Shown here: positions 6,648 to 15,106 of the stretch, piece after piece
How the letters are laid out: each line of letters opens with the position of its first letter
Numbering within the stretch: the first letter of the stretch is position 1
Source of the DNA: Bacteroidales bacterium KA00251
GTDB lineage: Bacteria > Bacteroidota > Bacteroidia > Bacteroidales > Porphyromonadaceae
Direction of reading: 5' to 3'
Assembly (NCBI GenBank): GCA_001552775.1
Contig: KQ959260.1
Span: forward strand, 37,123-78,033
Length of the DNA stretch: 40,911 nt
Made by a program: the position numbers and the translations under genes
The notes under the pieces: model-generated
What the model was told of the DNA's origin: nothing
Databases searched by the model: none
The model's input: only the letters and a program-made list of their open reading frames with translations

Positions 6648-9600
6648 GTGAAAAGCATGCTCCCTTCTAGGAAAAAGCTAGTTGCCCCCCTGCTACTAGC
6701 TCTTCTTGTGGCCTCTTTTTTCGTGGGATGCTCTGTCCAAAACAACAGTGCTACAACACGCTTTTACCACAATCTTACCACTCGCTACAACGTCTATTAC
6801 AATGGGAACAATGCCTTTCAAGAGGCTTATAAAAAACAACTGACTGAAGCTCCCGACAACCTCGCTGAAAGAATAATGATAGAGCCTATCGTAGGGGCAT
6901 CAAAAGAAGCTCTTCTAGACTCTAAAGGACCCTTTGATCAAGCTATTGAGAAGGGACAAAAAGCGATCCGACTCCATTCAATCAGGAGCAAGCCTAGTGG
7001 CAAAAAACGAAACACTCCCTTTTATCAAAAACGAGAATACAACACCTTTATCCACAATGCCTGGCTTCTTGTAGGAAAGTCACAATACCACAATGGCAAC
7101 TTCCTTGATGCTATGGCTACATTTAGCTACATGGCAAGGCTCTATAAAGAAGAGCCCAATATAAAAGATATTGCACGACTATGGCAAGCACGATGCTATC
7201 TGGCTCTAGAATGGACGGACGATGCGGCTAGGATCATTGCCTCTACACGAGCAGATTCTCCCATTGCAAAGAGTGCTCTTTATGGCAAGACAGAAGCAGA
7301 CCTTGCTATTCAAGAGGGAAGATATCGCGATGCCATACCAATGCTCGAGCAAGCCATTCGCAAAGAGAAAAGTAAACTTGCTCGAATTCGGCTCAGGTTT
7401 CTTAAAGGACAACTAGAATCGGAAAGCGGATTAGCGAAAGATGCCCAGCGTTCTTTTTCAAAAGTAATTGCATCTGCACCTGCTTTCCCTATTGAGGTAA
7501 CTGCCAGGCTCAACATCATTTCTCTAGATGCAGATACTCAACCTAAAGAAGCACTCAAGAAACTCAATAAGATGCTCCGCAAAGAGCGTTACAGCCAAGT
7601 TATAGATAAAATAGCACTAAGTAAGGGTCGTATCCTACTCGCTCAAAAAGATACCATCCCTGCGATAGAAGCCTTTTCTTTAGGAGCAGAAAAGAGCCAG
7701 CAAAAGGCCTATGAATATGCACTCTGTCGCATTGCTCTTGCTGAGATTTTTCTCGCAAAAGGGAAGTTTGTTAAGGCTGCTAAAGAACTGAGTGCAGGAC
7801 TCTCTGCCCTTCGTGAAAACTATCCTCATTATGCCGAGCTAAAACGGCTTTCTGAGCAGATGGACGAGCTTTCTCGTCACGCTATGGTAGTAGACGAACA
7901 GGACAGCCTCCGACACTTGGCAAGTATGCCTGAAGTAGAGCGACTGCATATTATCGATAGTGCCATTACTGCCTACAAAAAGCAAATCAAGGAACAAGGA
8001 AGAGAAGAGCTCTTGGCTGAGCAACAAGAACGCCAAAACGCCTTCAACCAAGAAGTAGGCAACAATCGCACAACTAACCCTTCTTTCACGCCTTCTGTCC
8101 AAGTAAGTGATAAGTCTTTTTACTTTTACAATAATGACTTGCTTGCATTGGGCAAAAGTAGCTTCATTAAGTTGTGGGGAAACCGTCCCCTTGAAGACGA
8201 CTGGAGAAGGAAAAATAAACGTGTCGCAGTAGGAGTACAAAGTAACCTCTCAGATGTCCCAATAGTGCCTGAAAAAAACTCCGACTCCCTTGCTATTGAG
8301 ACTTCAGATCCCTCTTTGGAAAAAAGCGATACCCCCAGTACCGACAATTCACAAAATCCAGAAAAACGAGAGTATTATCTCGCTCTTCTTCCCTTTTCTC
8401 CCGAAGCGATAGACGCTTCTGATAAATTGATCCAAGGGGGGCTAGAAGGAATGGGGAGCGTACTTAACGAAAAAATGGAAAGATTCCCAGACGCAATTGC
8501 TGTCTATAAAGATCTTCTCAATCGCTATCCTTCCTATCAAGAAAGAAAGAGTGTTTACTATAAGCTTTTCATGATTTTTGAGCGACTCGGTGATAAAGCG
8601 GAAGCAACCTTTTGGAGGAATAAGATGCAGGCAGACTTTCCTAGTGATCCCCTTACAAAAGAGGTGACCAATCCTGGCTATATCGAGTCCCTCAAAAAGC
8701 AAGATAGTATTGAAAACAATCTTTACGCCCGTGCTCTAGAGGCCTATTTTCACAATAATAACTCCGAGGCTAAAAAACTCAGTCAAGATCTCCTTTCTCA
8801 ATACGCACTCTCTTCACTTCGTCCGAAAACCCTCTTTCTTCTCTCTCTGACGCAAGCCACAGAAGGACGTACCGACGACTTCAAACAAACACTCAATCAG
8901 ATTCTTGAAGAGTCGCCAAATAGTGAAATGTCTGAAGTCGCAGAACCAATTCTAAGTGACCTCGCTAAAGGGAGAAAAATAATGAAAGAAGGCTATAGTG
9001 GTATTGACTTTAGTGCCATTTTCTCCTCTCAAGAAGACTCGACGTCTTCCTCTTCTCTCTCTCTCAAGCTACCTGAGTTTGGTGAAAGCTACATGGCACT
9101 TCTTCTCTTCCCACATGAGTCCGTAAACCTCAATGAGCTTCTTTTTGCCATTGCTGGTTTCAACTTCTCGCAATTCACCAACTACAATCTCACCTTTACA
9201 CTACAAAAGAGTTTTGAATACGATCGTCTTGTTATTGAAGGTTTGCCTAGTATACGTGTAGCACGCGAATATCTGCAAAAAGCTTACGCTCCACACGGCT
9301 ATATGTCTCTACTAGACAACTCGGCATGGTTGATACCTATCAGCAAACCTAACTATGCTACAATTGAAAAAGGTCTACCCCTCGGGGACTATATCAATTT
9401 CCTTTCCGATAGCCTCCTCGTCTATATTCCTGAAGCCTCTATGCCTTTGGAAGCCATCGCCGCACTTGCACAAGAAACTACTCAAAAAAGATCCTTAGAA
9501 GAGAATAAACATTTGCAGTCCACCCCCTCTTCACAAAAAAGTAAGTCATTCCCGAAAAGCACGGAAACAAAAAGACCTGAACAAGGAAGCTCTCAGACCA

Positions 9601-10067
9601 AATTGGATAAAACTAAGCGCATTTCTAGCCCCCCTTCTAAAGAGCCTCCACATATACCTGAGCTAAAGGTAGACTCAGTAATTACTATTGATACGATTGC
9701 TCAACAGAAAACAGATAGTCTTAGCCACTCTACTCAAAGAAAAGACTCTTCCGTAATCCATAGCGACAGCATTACTCCTGGCCAAATGACTTTAAACGAT
9801 GCTAAGCTACAACGTGAGTTGCGCCTAAAAGAGCAAAAAATCAAAGAAAGAGAAGAGAGGGTAAAACGGCAAGAAGCTGAAAAAGTGCGACAAGAAACAC
9901 TAAGACTACGCGAAAAAGAAAGAATAGAGCGAGAAAAAAAGCGGATAGAAGAACAAAAGAAAAGAGAAAGAGAACGAAAAGAAGCCCAGCGAGAACGCGA
10001 AAAGAAAAGGAAAGAGGCTCAACGCGAAAGAAACAAAAATAGAGCTACTCAACGAAAAGTAAGCTAG
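6648..10067 (+). CDS. porW: TPR lipoprotein related to PorW/SprE (type IX secretion)
   Basis: This 1136-1139-residue protein begins with a lipoprotein signal peptide ending VASFFVGC. The following segment, NSATTRFYHNLTTRYNVYYNG, resembles the start of the SprE/PorW family, whose TPR lipoproteins are needed for T9SS secretion and gliding. Long helical repeat regions occur at about 130-430 and 560-740. A central low-complexity linker rich in Ser/Asp follows, and the last 90 or so residues are a highly charged Glu/Arg/Lys coiled coil. The start is either GTG 6648 or ATG 6657; both keep the signal peptide. It is longer than the family members I recall, mainly through the C-terminal tail. The symbol is by family resemblance and not proven. 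Confidence 0.8.
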   Translation: MKSMLPSRKKLVAPLLLALLVASFFVGCSVQNNSATTRFYHNLTTRYNVYYNGNNAFQEAYKKQLTEAPDNLAERIMIEPIVGASKEALLDSKGPFDQAIEKGQKAIRLHSIRSKPSGKKRNTPFYQKREYNTFIHNAWLLVGKSQYHNGNFLDAMATFSYMARLYKEEPNIKDIARLWQARCYLALEWTDDAARIIASTRADSPIAKSALYGKTEADLAIQEGRYRDAIPMLEQAIRKEKSKLARIRLRFLKGQLESESGLAKDAQRSFSKVIASAPAFPIEVTARLNIISLDADTQPKEALKKLNKMLRKERYSQVIDKIALSKGRILLAQKDTIPAIEAFSLGAEKSQQKAYEYALCRIALAEIFLAKGKFVKAAKELSAGLSALRENYPHYAELKRLSEQMDELSRHAMVVDEQDSLRHLASMPEVERLHIIDSAITAYKKQIKEQGREELLAEQQERQNAFNQEVGNNRTTNPSFTPSVQVSDKSFYFYNNDLLALGKSSFIKLWGNRPLEDDWRRKNKRVAVGVQSNLSDVPIVPEKNSDSLAIETSDPSLEKSDTPSTDNSQNPEKREYYLALLPFSPEAIDASDKLIQGGLEGMGSVLNEKMERFPDAIAVYKDLLNRYPSYQERKSVYYKLFMIFERLGDKAEATFWRNKMQADFPSDPLTKEVTNPGYIESLKKQDSIENNLYARALEAYFHNNNSEAKKLSQDLLSQYALSSLRPKTLFLLSLTQATEGRTDDFKQTLNQILEESPNSEMSEVAEPILSDLAKGRKIMKEGYSGIDFSAIFSSQEDSTSSSSLSLKLPEFGESYMALLLFPHESVNLNELLFAIAGFNFSQFTNYNLTFTLQKSFEYDRLVIEGLPSIRVAREYLQKAYAPHGYMSLLDNSAWLIPISKPNYATIEKGLPLGDYINFLSDSLLVYIPEASMPLEAIAALAQETTQKRSLEENKHLQSTPSSQKSKSFPKSTETKRPEQGSSQTKLDKTKRISSPPSKEPPHIPELKVDSVITIDTIAQQKTDSLSHSTQRKDSSVIHSDSITPGQMTLNDAKLQRELRLKEQKIKEREERVKRQEAEKVRQETLRLREKERIEREKKRIEEQKKRERERKEAQREREKKRKEAQRERNKNRATQRKVS

Positions 10068-10081
10068 ATAGGCTACTTTTT
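10055..10081 (+). terminator. Possible terminator at the end of the porW-like gene
   Basis: AAAAGTA (10055-10061) and TACTTTT (10074-10080) can form a 7-bp stem that overlaps the stop codon and ends in a five-T run. It sits between convergent genes. The stem is short, so this is tentative. Confidence 0.4.
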
Positions 10082-10124
10082 GAATAGCTCAAAAAAGGTG
10101 GATTTACCGTTTGGCTTATTGCTC

Positions 10125-10859
10125 TTAGAGGGATTCAAGAACCTCTGAGGAGTGAACCTCTCCAAAGTAACCAAAGTGAATCCTATAGCAGCTTAATAAA
10201 AGGTGTATACTTCGACGTCGCTCCTCCTCACTAAAGTGAAAAAGGTGCATATTGTTATACGATATACGCACAAAGGTTTTGAGAAACTGAGCTTCTTCTT
10301 TTGTAAGAAATTCCCCTCGTGGAAGAGAATTTTGAAATCTTACATCTACTAAGTTGAAATAGTCTCCTTGCTGATAATTTAGCATGATTTCTTCCCAATC
10401 TGGCGAAACTCCACAAGGGGAAAGTAAATGGAGAAAAAACGCAATAGGGAAGTTGTCTATCTCGGAAGAAGTTTTTTCTAGGAAATCCAAAGATCTACTA
10501 ATATAATCGTAAATAGCACTATCTCCCTTCGCATTGCGGAGCATTTTTAGCAAAGTTTCTGCAAGAAAAAAAGAGAGTTTCCTCTTAGTAGGCTCAAGAA
10601 AGATCTCTAAACGGATAGGATTAGGCACTACCTCAATAAGAGTTTGGATAGATCGGAGAGGCTTGTGTTCTGCTACAATATCAAGTTCACTTAAGGGATA
10701 TACAAGTCGTCTCAATCTAGTTGCAAGGCTCTTTTTCCCACCTTGCAGTGGGAGACGATAGGCAACTACACCTTGCTCTCGCAGGTATAAATTGGCGACT
10801 GCATAGCGATCATTGTATGGTACTTTACTAAGTACAATTGCTTTTGAGGTGACTAGCAT
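10125..10859 (-). CDS. recO: DNA repair protein RecO
   Basis: RecO works with RecR in the RecFOR pathway, loading RecA onto SSB-coated single-stranded DNA at gaps. The 244-residue product starts with the OB-fold region typical of RecO (MLVTSKAIVLSKVPYNDRYAVANLYLRE..G, then a basic GGKKSLATRLRRL segment) and continues with an all-helical C-terminal domain. The Cys zinc motif of some RecO proteins is not evident, as in many Bacteroidetes. It starts 12 nt after the rnc stop on the same strand, so the two are very likely co-transcribed. Confidence 0.9.
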   Translation of the reverse strand: MLVTSKAIVLSKVPYNDRYAVANLYLREQGVVAYRLPLQGGKKSLATRLRRLVYPLSELDIVAEHKPLRSIQTLIEVVPNPIRLEIFLEPTKRKLSFFLAETLLKMLRNAKGDSAIYDYISRSLDFLEKTSSEIDNFPIAFFLHLLSPCGVSPDWEEIMLNYQQGDYFNLVDVRFQNSLPRGEFLTKEEAQFLKTFVRISYNNMHLFHFSEEERRRSIHLLLSCYRIHFGYFGEVHSSEVLESL

Positions 10860-10871
10860 TTCACCCTTTTC

Positions 10872-11588
10872 TTAGTTCACCTTTACCTTTCCTAGTTTAC
10901 GGAGGACCTCATGAGCCGCAGCCTGCTCTGCTTGTTTTTTAGAAGAGCCTTCTCCTTCTCCCCATACCTTGTCGTCAATAAAGATTCTTGAAGTGAAGTG
11001 AGATCCTTTACCTTTTCCATTTGAAGAGGTTTCATATTTGACTTTTCTTGCTTCTTTGTCTGTCCATAGCTGCAATTCTCCTTTAAAATTGCGTCCAAGA
11101 TCAGAGCCTTCTTGCCTCAGTTCTCTATATAATGGGAGTAGCTTTTCGGTTACAAATTCTTCTGCACGATCTATCCCTCGATCTAAATAAATTGCTGCAA
11201 TTAGAGCCTCAAGAGCATTTCCCAAAAAGTCTTTTCCATAGAGGACATGCTCCTTTTTCTCTATAAAATGTGGTAGTCCCAGTTTTTCGGCAAAAGTATT
11301 ACTCACCTGACGAGAGACAATATGTGACTTAAGAGAAGAGAGTTTTCCGACTGGATAAAGAGGCTCCTCTTGATAGAGATATTTAGAAACGAGCATGCCA
11401 AGGATACTATCCCCTAAGAATTCGAGTCTGTCGTTTGTCTCTATACGATTAGGATCGTCTTCATTACGCAATGCAGGATCAATAAACGCCAAACGATAAA
11501 AAGAAAGATCCTTGGGTTTGAATCCAAGGAGCTCTGTAAGCTCTCTTTTCAGCTTGGATTGGTTGTTTCTTCTAACAAACAGCCTCAT
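10872..11588 (-). CDS. rnc: Ribonuclease III
   Basis: RNase III cuts double-stranded RNA in rRNA precursors and many mRNAs. The 238-residue protein has the catalytic signature NDRLEFLGDSILG (52-64) with the metal-binding Glu and Asp, a second acidic helix around GNALEALIAAIYLD, and a C-terminal double-stranded RNA-binding domain (about 168-235) ending KKQAEQAAAHEVLRKLG. Length is normal for the family. It heads a two-gene unit with recO and lies downstream of fabF, from which it is separated by a minus-strand terminator. Confidence 0.96.
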   Translation of the reverse strand: MRLFVRRNNQSKLKRELTELLGFKPKDLSFYRLAFIDPALRNEDDPNRIETNDRLEFLGDSILGMLVSKYLYQEEPLYPVGKLSSLKSHIVSRQVSNTFAEKLGLPHFIEKKEHVLYGKDFLGNALEALIAAIYLDRGIDRAEEFVTEKLLPLYRELRQEGSDLGRNFKGELQLWTDKEARKVKYETSSNGKGKGSHFTSRIFIDDKVWGEGEGSSKKQAEQAAAHEVLRKLGKVKVN

Positions 11589-11651
11589 GCAAAGATTGGT
11601 CTTACTAAAGAATTGTGTAATTAGTATTTTCTGTTTCTCTCCTCTTCAATC

Positions 11652-11695
11652 AAAAAAAGAGCTTCACAAGCCACATACGACCTGCGAGAGCTCTT
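11652..11695 (-). terminator. Terminator of the acpP-fabF unit
   Basis: Read on the minus strand, AAGAGCT (11695-11689) pairs with AGCTCTT (11663-11657) around a 25-nt loop and is followed by a T-run (plus-strand A-run 11652-11658). It separates fabF from rnc. Confidence 0.65.
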
Positions 11696-11699
11696 ATTT

Positions 11700-11828
11700 T
11701 TATTTATCCTCACCAAGGAAGTCCTCCCCTTTTAGCATTGCTTGCAACTTGAGGTAACCTTCTTGTGAGTAATTATTTTCCAGAAGTAGTGCGTTATCCC
11801 TTATACTTTTTGAAGACGGCACTTGCAT
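11700..11828 (-). CDS. Possible 42-residue small ORF overlapping the fabF 3' end
   Basis: In the +1 frame relative to fabF, an ATG at 11828 opens a 42-codon frame that runs through the fabF stop (11794-11796) and ends at TAA 11702-11700, just before the terminator hairpin. The predicted peptide is hydrophilic and mixed (it includes NALLLENNYSQEGYLKLQAM and ends GEDK), and does not look like random AT-rich translation. There is no clear ribosome-binding site and I know no homologue. Translational coupling to fabF is possible, as is chance. Confidence 0.25.
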   Translation of the reverse strand: MQVPSSKSIRDNALLLENNYSQEGYLKLQAMLKGEDFLGEDK

Positions 11829-13050
11829 TGTGTCCGCCAAAACCAAAGGTATTCGAAATAGCTGCTCTTATCTCTCTCTTCTGAGGCTTATTGAAAGTAA
11901 AATTGAGCTTTGCATCTATTTCAGGATCATCATCGCCCTCTTCGTGATTGATAGTAGGAGGAATAATGTCTTCCTGCACCGACTTAACCACAACTAGAGC
12001 TTCTAATGCCCCCGCTGCACCGAGCAAGTGGCCTGTCATAGACTTTGTTGAGCTTAGATTGAGCCTGTATGCATCCTTTCCGAATACATCACAAATCGCT
12101 TTTACTTCGCTCAAGTCTCCAACTGGCGTACTTGTACCATGCATGTTGATATAGTCAATATCTTCAGCCTTTAGCCCTGAGTCCTCAAGTGCCCTTCGCA
12201 TTACCAGTTTAGCTCCATAGCCTTCTGGATGACTTGCGGTAAGATGATACGCATCGGCAGAAAGACCAAAGCCAGCCACCTCTGCATAGATCTTTGCACC
12301 ACGAGCCAACGCATGCTCAAGTTCTTCCAAAACTAGTATTGCCGATCCTTCTCCCAAGACGAATCCGTCACGGCTTTTACTGAAAGGACGGCTTGCCTTC
12401 TCAGGAGCGTCATTTCGAGTGGACAGAGCATTTAGAGCGGAGAAGCCTCCTATTGCCGAAAAAGTCACAGCAGCCTCACTTCCCCCAGCCACAATCATGG
12501 ATGCCTTTCCTAAACGGATCAACATCGTAGCATCAATAATGGCATTAGTAGAAGAAGCGCATGCCGAGGCTACAGAATAGTTTGGACCTCGGAATCCATA
12601 CTCCATGGATACAAAACCCGCAGCCATATCAGCGATCATCTTTGGTACGAAAAAGGGACTAAACCTTGGTCCGCGTTCTTCGTTGTAAGCGCTGATTTCT
12701 TGTTCAAGAGTTTCTAGCCCTCCGATACCAGCGGAGATAATCACCCCCACATTGTCTTTGTCGAGAGTATCTGGATCTTGTACAGAATCCTTTATCGCTT
12801 CGCGTGCAGCGACTACAGCAAGCTGTGAATATCTATCATAGCGACGTAGCTCTTTTCTGTCGAAATGAGCAAGAGGATCAAATCCTTTTACTTCGCAAGC
12901 GAACTGTGTTTTAAACTTGGAAGCATCAAATCGTGTGATAGGAGCTGCTCCGCTCTTCCCCTCGAGCAAACTTTTCCAAGTTTCGGCAACGGTGTTTCCT
13001 ACAGGAGTAAGAGCACCCAATCCTGTTACTACTACTCTTTTTAAATCCAT
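11794..13050 (-). CDS. fabF: 3-oxoacyl-[acyl-carrier-protein] synthase II
   Basis: FabF elongates acyl-ACP with malonyl-ACP in type II fatty-acid synthesis. The 418-residue protein starts RVVVTGLGALTPVGNT. It carries the thiolase-fold Cys-His-His triad: SACASSTNA (Cys near 165), HGTSTPVGD and GHLLGAAG. It ends with the NTFGFGGHNASAVFKKY signature. acpP, its substrate carrier, lies 26 nt upstream on the same strand, a standard acpP-fabF pair. The pair is probably transcribed from the minus-strand -7 box at 13437-13430 and stopped at 11695-11652. Confidence 0.97.
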   Translation of the reverse strand: MDLKRVVVTGLGALTPVGNTVAETWKSLLEGKSGAAPITRFDASKFKTQFACEVKGFDPLAHFDRKELRRYDRYSQLAVVAAREAIKDSVQDPDTLDKDNVGVIISAGIGGLETLEQEISAYNEERGPRFSPFFVPKMIADMAAGFVSMEYGFRGPNYSVASACASSTNAIIDATMLIRLGKASMIVAGGSEAAVTFSAIGGFSALNALSTRNDAPEKASRPFSKSRDGFVLGEGSAILVLEELEHALARGAKIYAEVAGFGLSADAYHLTASHPEGYGAKLVMRRALEDSGLKAEDIDYINMHGTSTPVGDLSEVKAICDVFGKDAYRLNLSSTKSMTGHLLGAAGALEALVVVKSVQEDIIPPTINHEEGDDDPEIDAKLNFTFNKPQKREIRAAISNTFGFGGHNASAVFKKYKG

Positions 13051-13076
13051 TGGATATACAAGTAGCTAAAAGGGGT

Positions 13077-13328
13077 TTAAATATGACTTTCTACGTAGCT
13101 TACAGCCTGGCCTACGGTTTCGATCGATTGTGCGTCTTCGTCGGGAATCGTAATGTTGAATTCAGATTCAAGCGCCATTATAATTTCTACAGTATCCAAG
13201 GAGTCGGCACTGAGGTCTGTTCGGAAGTTGGCATCCATCGTTACTACAGAAGGCTCAACGTTTAGCTTATCTACGATTACGTCCACTACCTTTTCTTGAA
13301 TTTCGTTCTGTGTCATTGTCTTACTCAC
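13077..13328 (-). CDS. acpP: Acyl carrier protein
   Basis: This 83-residue acidic protein carries growing acyl chains on a 4'-phosphopantetheine arm. The attachment Ser lies in ADSLDTVEI (Ser 43), and the four-helix ACP pattern is clear (VVDVIVDKL.., [31 protein letters not shown]). Translation could start at 13328 or at the internal Met four codons later. It is followed at once by fabF and lies divergent to purN. Confidence 0.96.
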   Translation of the reverse strand: MSKTMTQNEIQEKVVDVIVDKLNVEPSVVTMDANFRTDLSADSLDTVEIIMALESEFNITIPDEDAQSIETVGQAVSYVESHI

Positions 13329-13419
13329 TTTAATTTTCTGTTCTTAACAAGGTAATATATCTCTATTTTAGGAGGCTCTTCGCTCTTTCAAGAAGGGTCT
13401 CTATTAAGATACTTTGCTT

Positions 13420-13427
13420 TACCTTTG
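13420..13427 (+). promoter_or_regulatory. -7 promoter box for purN
   Basis: TACCTTTG, an exact TAnnTTTG match, lies 37 nt before the purN ATG (13465). It sits 2 bp from an identical box on the other strand (13430-13437). Confidence 0.6.
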
Positions 13428-13429
13428 TG

Positions 13430-13437
13430 CAAAGGTA
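13430..13437 (-). promoter_or_regulatory. -7 promoter box for acpP-fabF
   Basis: On the minus strand this reads TACCTTTG. It would give acpP a leader of about 100 nt. Together with the plus-strand box at 13420 it makes an 18-bp near-palindrome with only the two central bases unmatched. Confidence 0.5.
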
Positions 13438-13464
13438 CAAATTATTTTTGGTAGAGAATGCAAT

Positions 13465-14103
13465 ATGGAATCTACTCATGTAAAAACGACCAAACTCAAT
13501 CTCTCCTCGCTTGAAACGACTTCAGGAGAAGAGGGCAGAATCGCTATTTTTGCAAGTGGCAATGGCACTAATGCAGAGAATATCACTAAGCACTTCCAAT
13601 CGCGAAGTGCAAAAGTAGTACTCATCGTTACCGACAATCACAAAGCCGGTGTTATCAAACGTGCAGAGCGACTCGGGATAGAATGCCTTATCGTAAGAAG
13701 AGAAAAAATTACCCAGAACGAAGAATTTGTCAAGGAGCTCCAAAAGCGCTCTATTACACTCATCGTACTTGCAGGCTACCTCGGGCGTGTTGGCAATCCT
13801 CTTCTTGAAGCCTTTCCCGACCGCATTCTTAATATTCACCCAGCACTACTTCCTAAGTTTGGAGGTAAGGGAATGTACGGCGATAGAGTACACAAAGCTG
13901 TATTGGAGGCGGAGGAGGAGTATAGTGGAATAACTATCCACCTTATTAATAAGGAGTACGACAAAGGAACCATCTTATGCCAGTGCACCTGCCCTGTTTA
14001 TCCAACAGTAGACACTATTGATACTCTAGCCACACGCATCCACCGACTTGAATACTACTACTACCCCCTTGTTATTGAGGAGTACCTAGGGCGTTTGAAT
14101 TGA
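13465..14103 (+). CDS. purN: Phosphoribosylglycinamide formyltransferase
   Basis: PurN transfers a formyl group from 10-formyl-THF to GAR in purine synthesis. From the ATG at 13465 it has 212 residues. Reading further upstream would need a TTG that precedes the -7 box, so I rejected it. An N-terminal tail of about 20 residues precedes RIAIFASGNGTNAENI, the phosphate-binding loop. The catalytic Asn/His pair is in NIHPALLPKFGGKGMYG and the Asp in NKEYDKGTI. No other purine genes are nearby. Confidence 0.94.
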   Translation: MESTHVKTTKLNLSSLETTSGEEGRIAIFASGNGTNAENITKHFQSRSAKVVLIVTDNHKAGVIKRAERLGIECLIVRREKITQNEEFVKELQKRSITLIVLAGYLGRVGNPLLEAFPDRILNIHPALLPKFGGKGMYGDRVHKAVLEAEEEYSGITIHLINKEYDKGTILCQCTCPVYPTVDTIDTLATRIHRLEYYYYPLVIEEYLGRLN

Positions 14104-14107
14104 TATT

Positions 14108-14136
14108 ATACGAAAGCTCGCGCTCCTATTTCGTAT
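14108..14136 (+). terminator. Hairpin after purN, weak terminator candidate
   Basis: ATACGAAA (14108-14115) and TTTCGTAT (14129-14136) are perfect 8-bp arms with a 13-nt loop, 4 nt after the purN stop. The T-run is poor. Confidence 0.4.
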
Positions 14137-14157
14137 TATTTGAGAATGAAGAGTTTT

Positions 14158-14187
14158 TTTGTCTTTGATAAAAACTCTTTATATTTG
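14158..14187 (+). promoter_or_regulatory. Promoter (-33 and -7) of the gene at 14215
   Basis: TTTG (14158-14161) and TATATTTG (14180-14187) are 18 bp apart, close to the Bacteroidetes -33/-7 arrangement, and lie 27 nt before the ATG. Confidence 0.6.
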
Positions 14188-14214
14188 TAGCGAAACTTAA
14201 TACACCTACCAACT

Positions 14215-14865
14215 ATGAAAAGACTTCAATCAATTGTAGCGTTTATCGCTATTGCCCTAGCTACCTCATCGGTGCTTATGGCACAAGGTCGTAATCAAGT
14301 CCAACAAACCCCTCCCGTGGGAACCCATTACATGATAGACTTTACCGCCTATCGAGTAACTGATCCGGGTATTTCCTTTGGTGCTGAGTGGGCACTTACT
14401 CCAGAGTGGGTCTTAGCTGGCGAAGCTGGCGTAGGCTATGCTATGCTGTACAGCTTAGCTACAGACTCTCGCAATGGATTTTTTATTGACGATGGGATTG
14501 CAGCAAGATGGTATGTAAATCGTGCTAGACGAGCTCGCCTGGGGAAAACCATTAGAAAAAACTCTGGGTTTTACCTAGACTTTGGTCTAAAACATATGTA
14601 TTCTTCTATGAAAGAAGGGAAAAGATCCTCCTATGAATACTACAGCAGCGACTACTACCGCACAGAGTTCTCCTACACCTCACACTCCAATATCCTTGGT
14701 CTATACATTGGGGCAGGCTCAAAACTCGTTTCCAAAAGCAACATTTACTTCTCTTGGAAAGTGGGACTCGGATATGGCATTAACCTGGAATCTAATCCTA
14801 CTACGGTAAAAGTATCACCTACTCTCTTACCAGTATGCGACATCAGAGTAGGTTACTGCTTCTAA
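14215..14865 (+). CDS. Probable outer-membrane beta-barrel protein, function unknown
   Basis: This 216-residue protein begins with a signal peptide (KRLQSIVAFIAIALATSSVLMA) whose likely cleavage leaves an N-terminal Gln (LMA|QGRN). The mature part alternates polar and aromatic or hydrophobic residues (SFGAEWALTPEWVLAGEAGVG, FYLDFGLKHMYSS, IYFSWKVGLGYG) and ends with an aromatic (VGYCF), the pattern of a small eight-strand outer-membrane barrel. I cannot name a family. It is a single-gene unit with its own promoter and a terminator at 14903-14945. Confidence 0.78.
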   Translation: MKRLQSIVAFIAIALATSSVLMAQGRNQVQQTPPVGTHYMIDFTAYRVTDPGISFGAEWALTPEWVLAGEAGVGYAMLYSLATDSRNGFFIDDGIAARWYVNRARRARLGKTIRKNSGFYLDFGLKHMYSSMKEGKRSSYEYYSSDYYRTEFSYTSHSNILGLYIGAGSKLVSKSNIYFSWKVGLGYGINLESNPTTVKVSPTLLPVCDIRVGYCF

Positions 14866-14902
14866 TTTAAGGTTTTCCTCTCGCAATAGAGAGACATGTA
14901 TC

Positions 14903-14945
14903 AGTGTCCCCTTGGTCGACTTTACGAAAGGGGGCACTTTTTGTT
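14903..14945 (+). terminator. Intrinsic terminator after the barrel protein gene
   Basis: AGTGTCCCCTT (14903-14913) pairs with AAGGGGGCACT (14928-14938) over 11 bp with one wobble, followed by a T-rich tail. Confidence 0.85.
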
Positions 14946-15043
14946 TGTTATATTGGAGTAAGAATGTATCTATGGACAGACTAGAATAGTTCTCCACAGA
15001 GAGCTTCTTGATAGTACCTTTATTATTCTATAGCTTTTATCAA

Positions 15044-15074
15044 TTTAGCATTATCTAATATCTACTTACCTTTG
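15044..15074 (+). promoter_or_regulatory. Promoter of the thioredoxin lipoprotein gene
   Basis: TACCTTTG (15067-15074) is an exact -7 box, and TTTA (15044-15047) sits 19 bp upstream as a near -33 element. The ATG follows at 15107, a leader of about 30 nt. Confidence 0.6.
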
Positions 15075-15106
15075 CATTGCAGTCTAAGAAACAACTTGCA
15101 ATTAAA

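Noticed and set aside
13414-13464. Extended start for purN
   Set aside because: The TTG start would lie upstream of the -7 box and adds residues not found in PurN.
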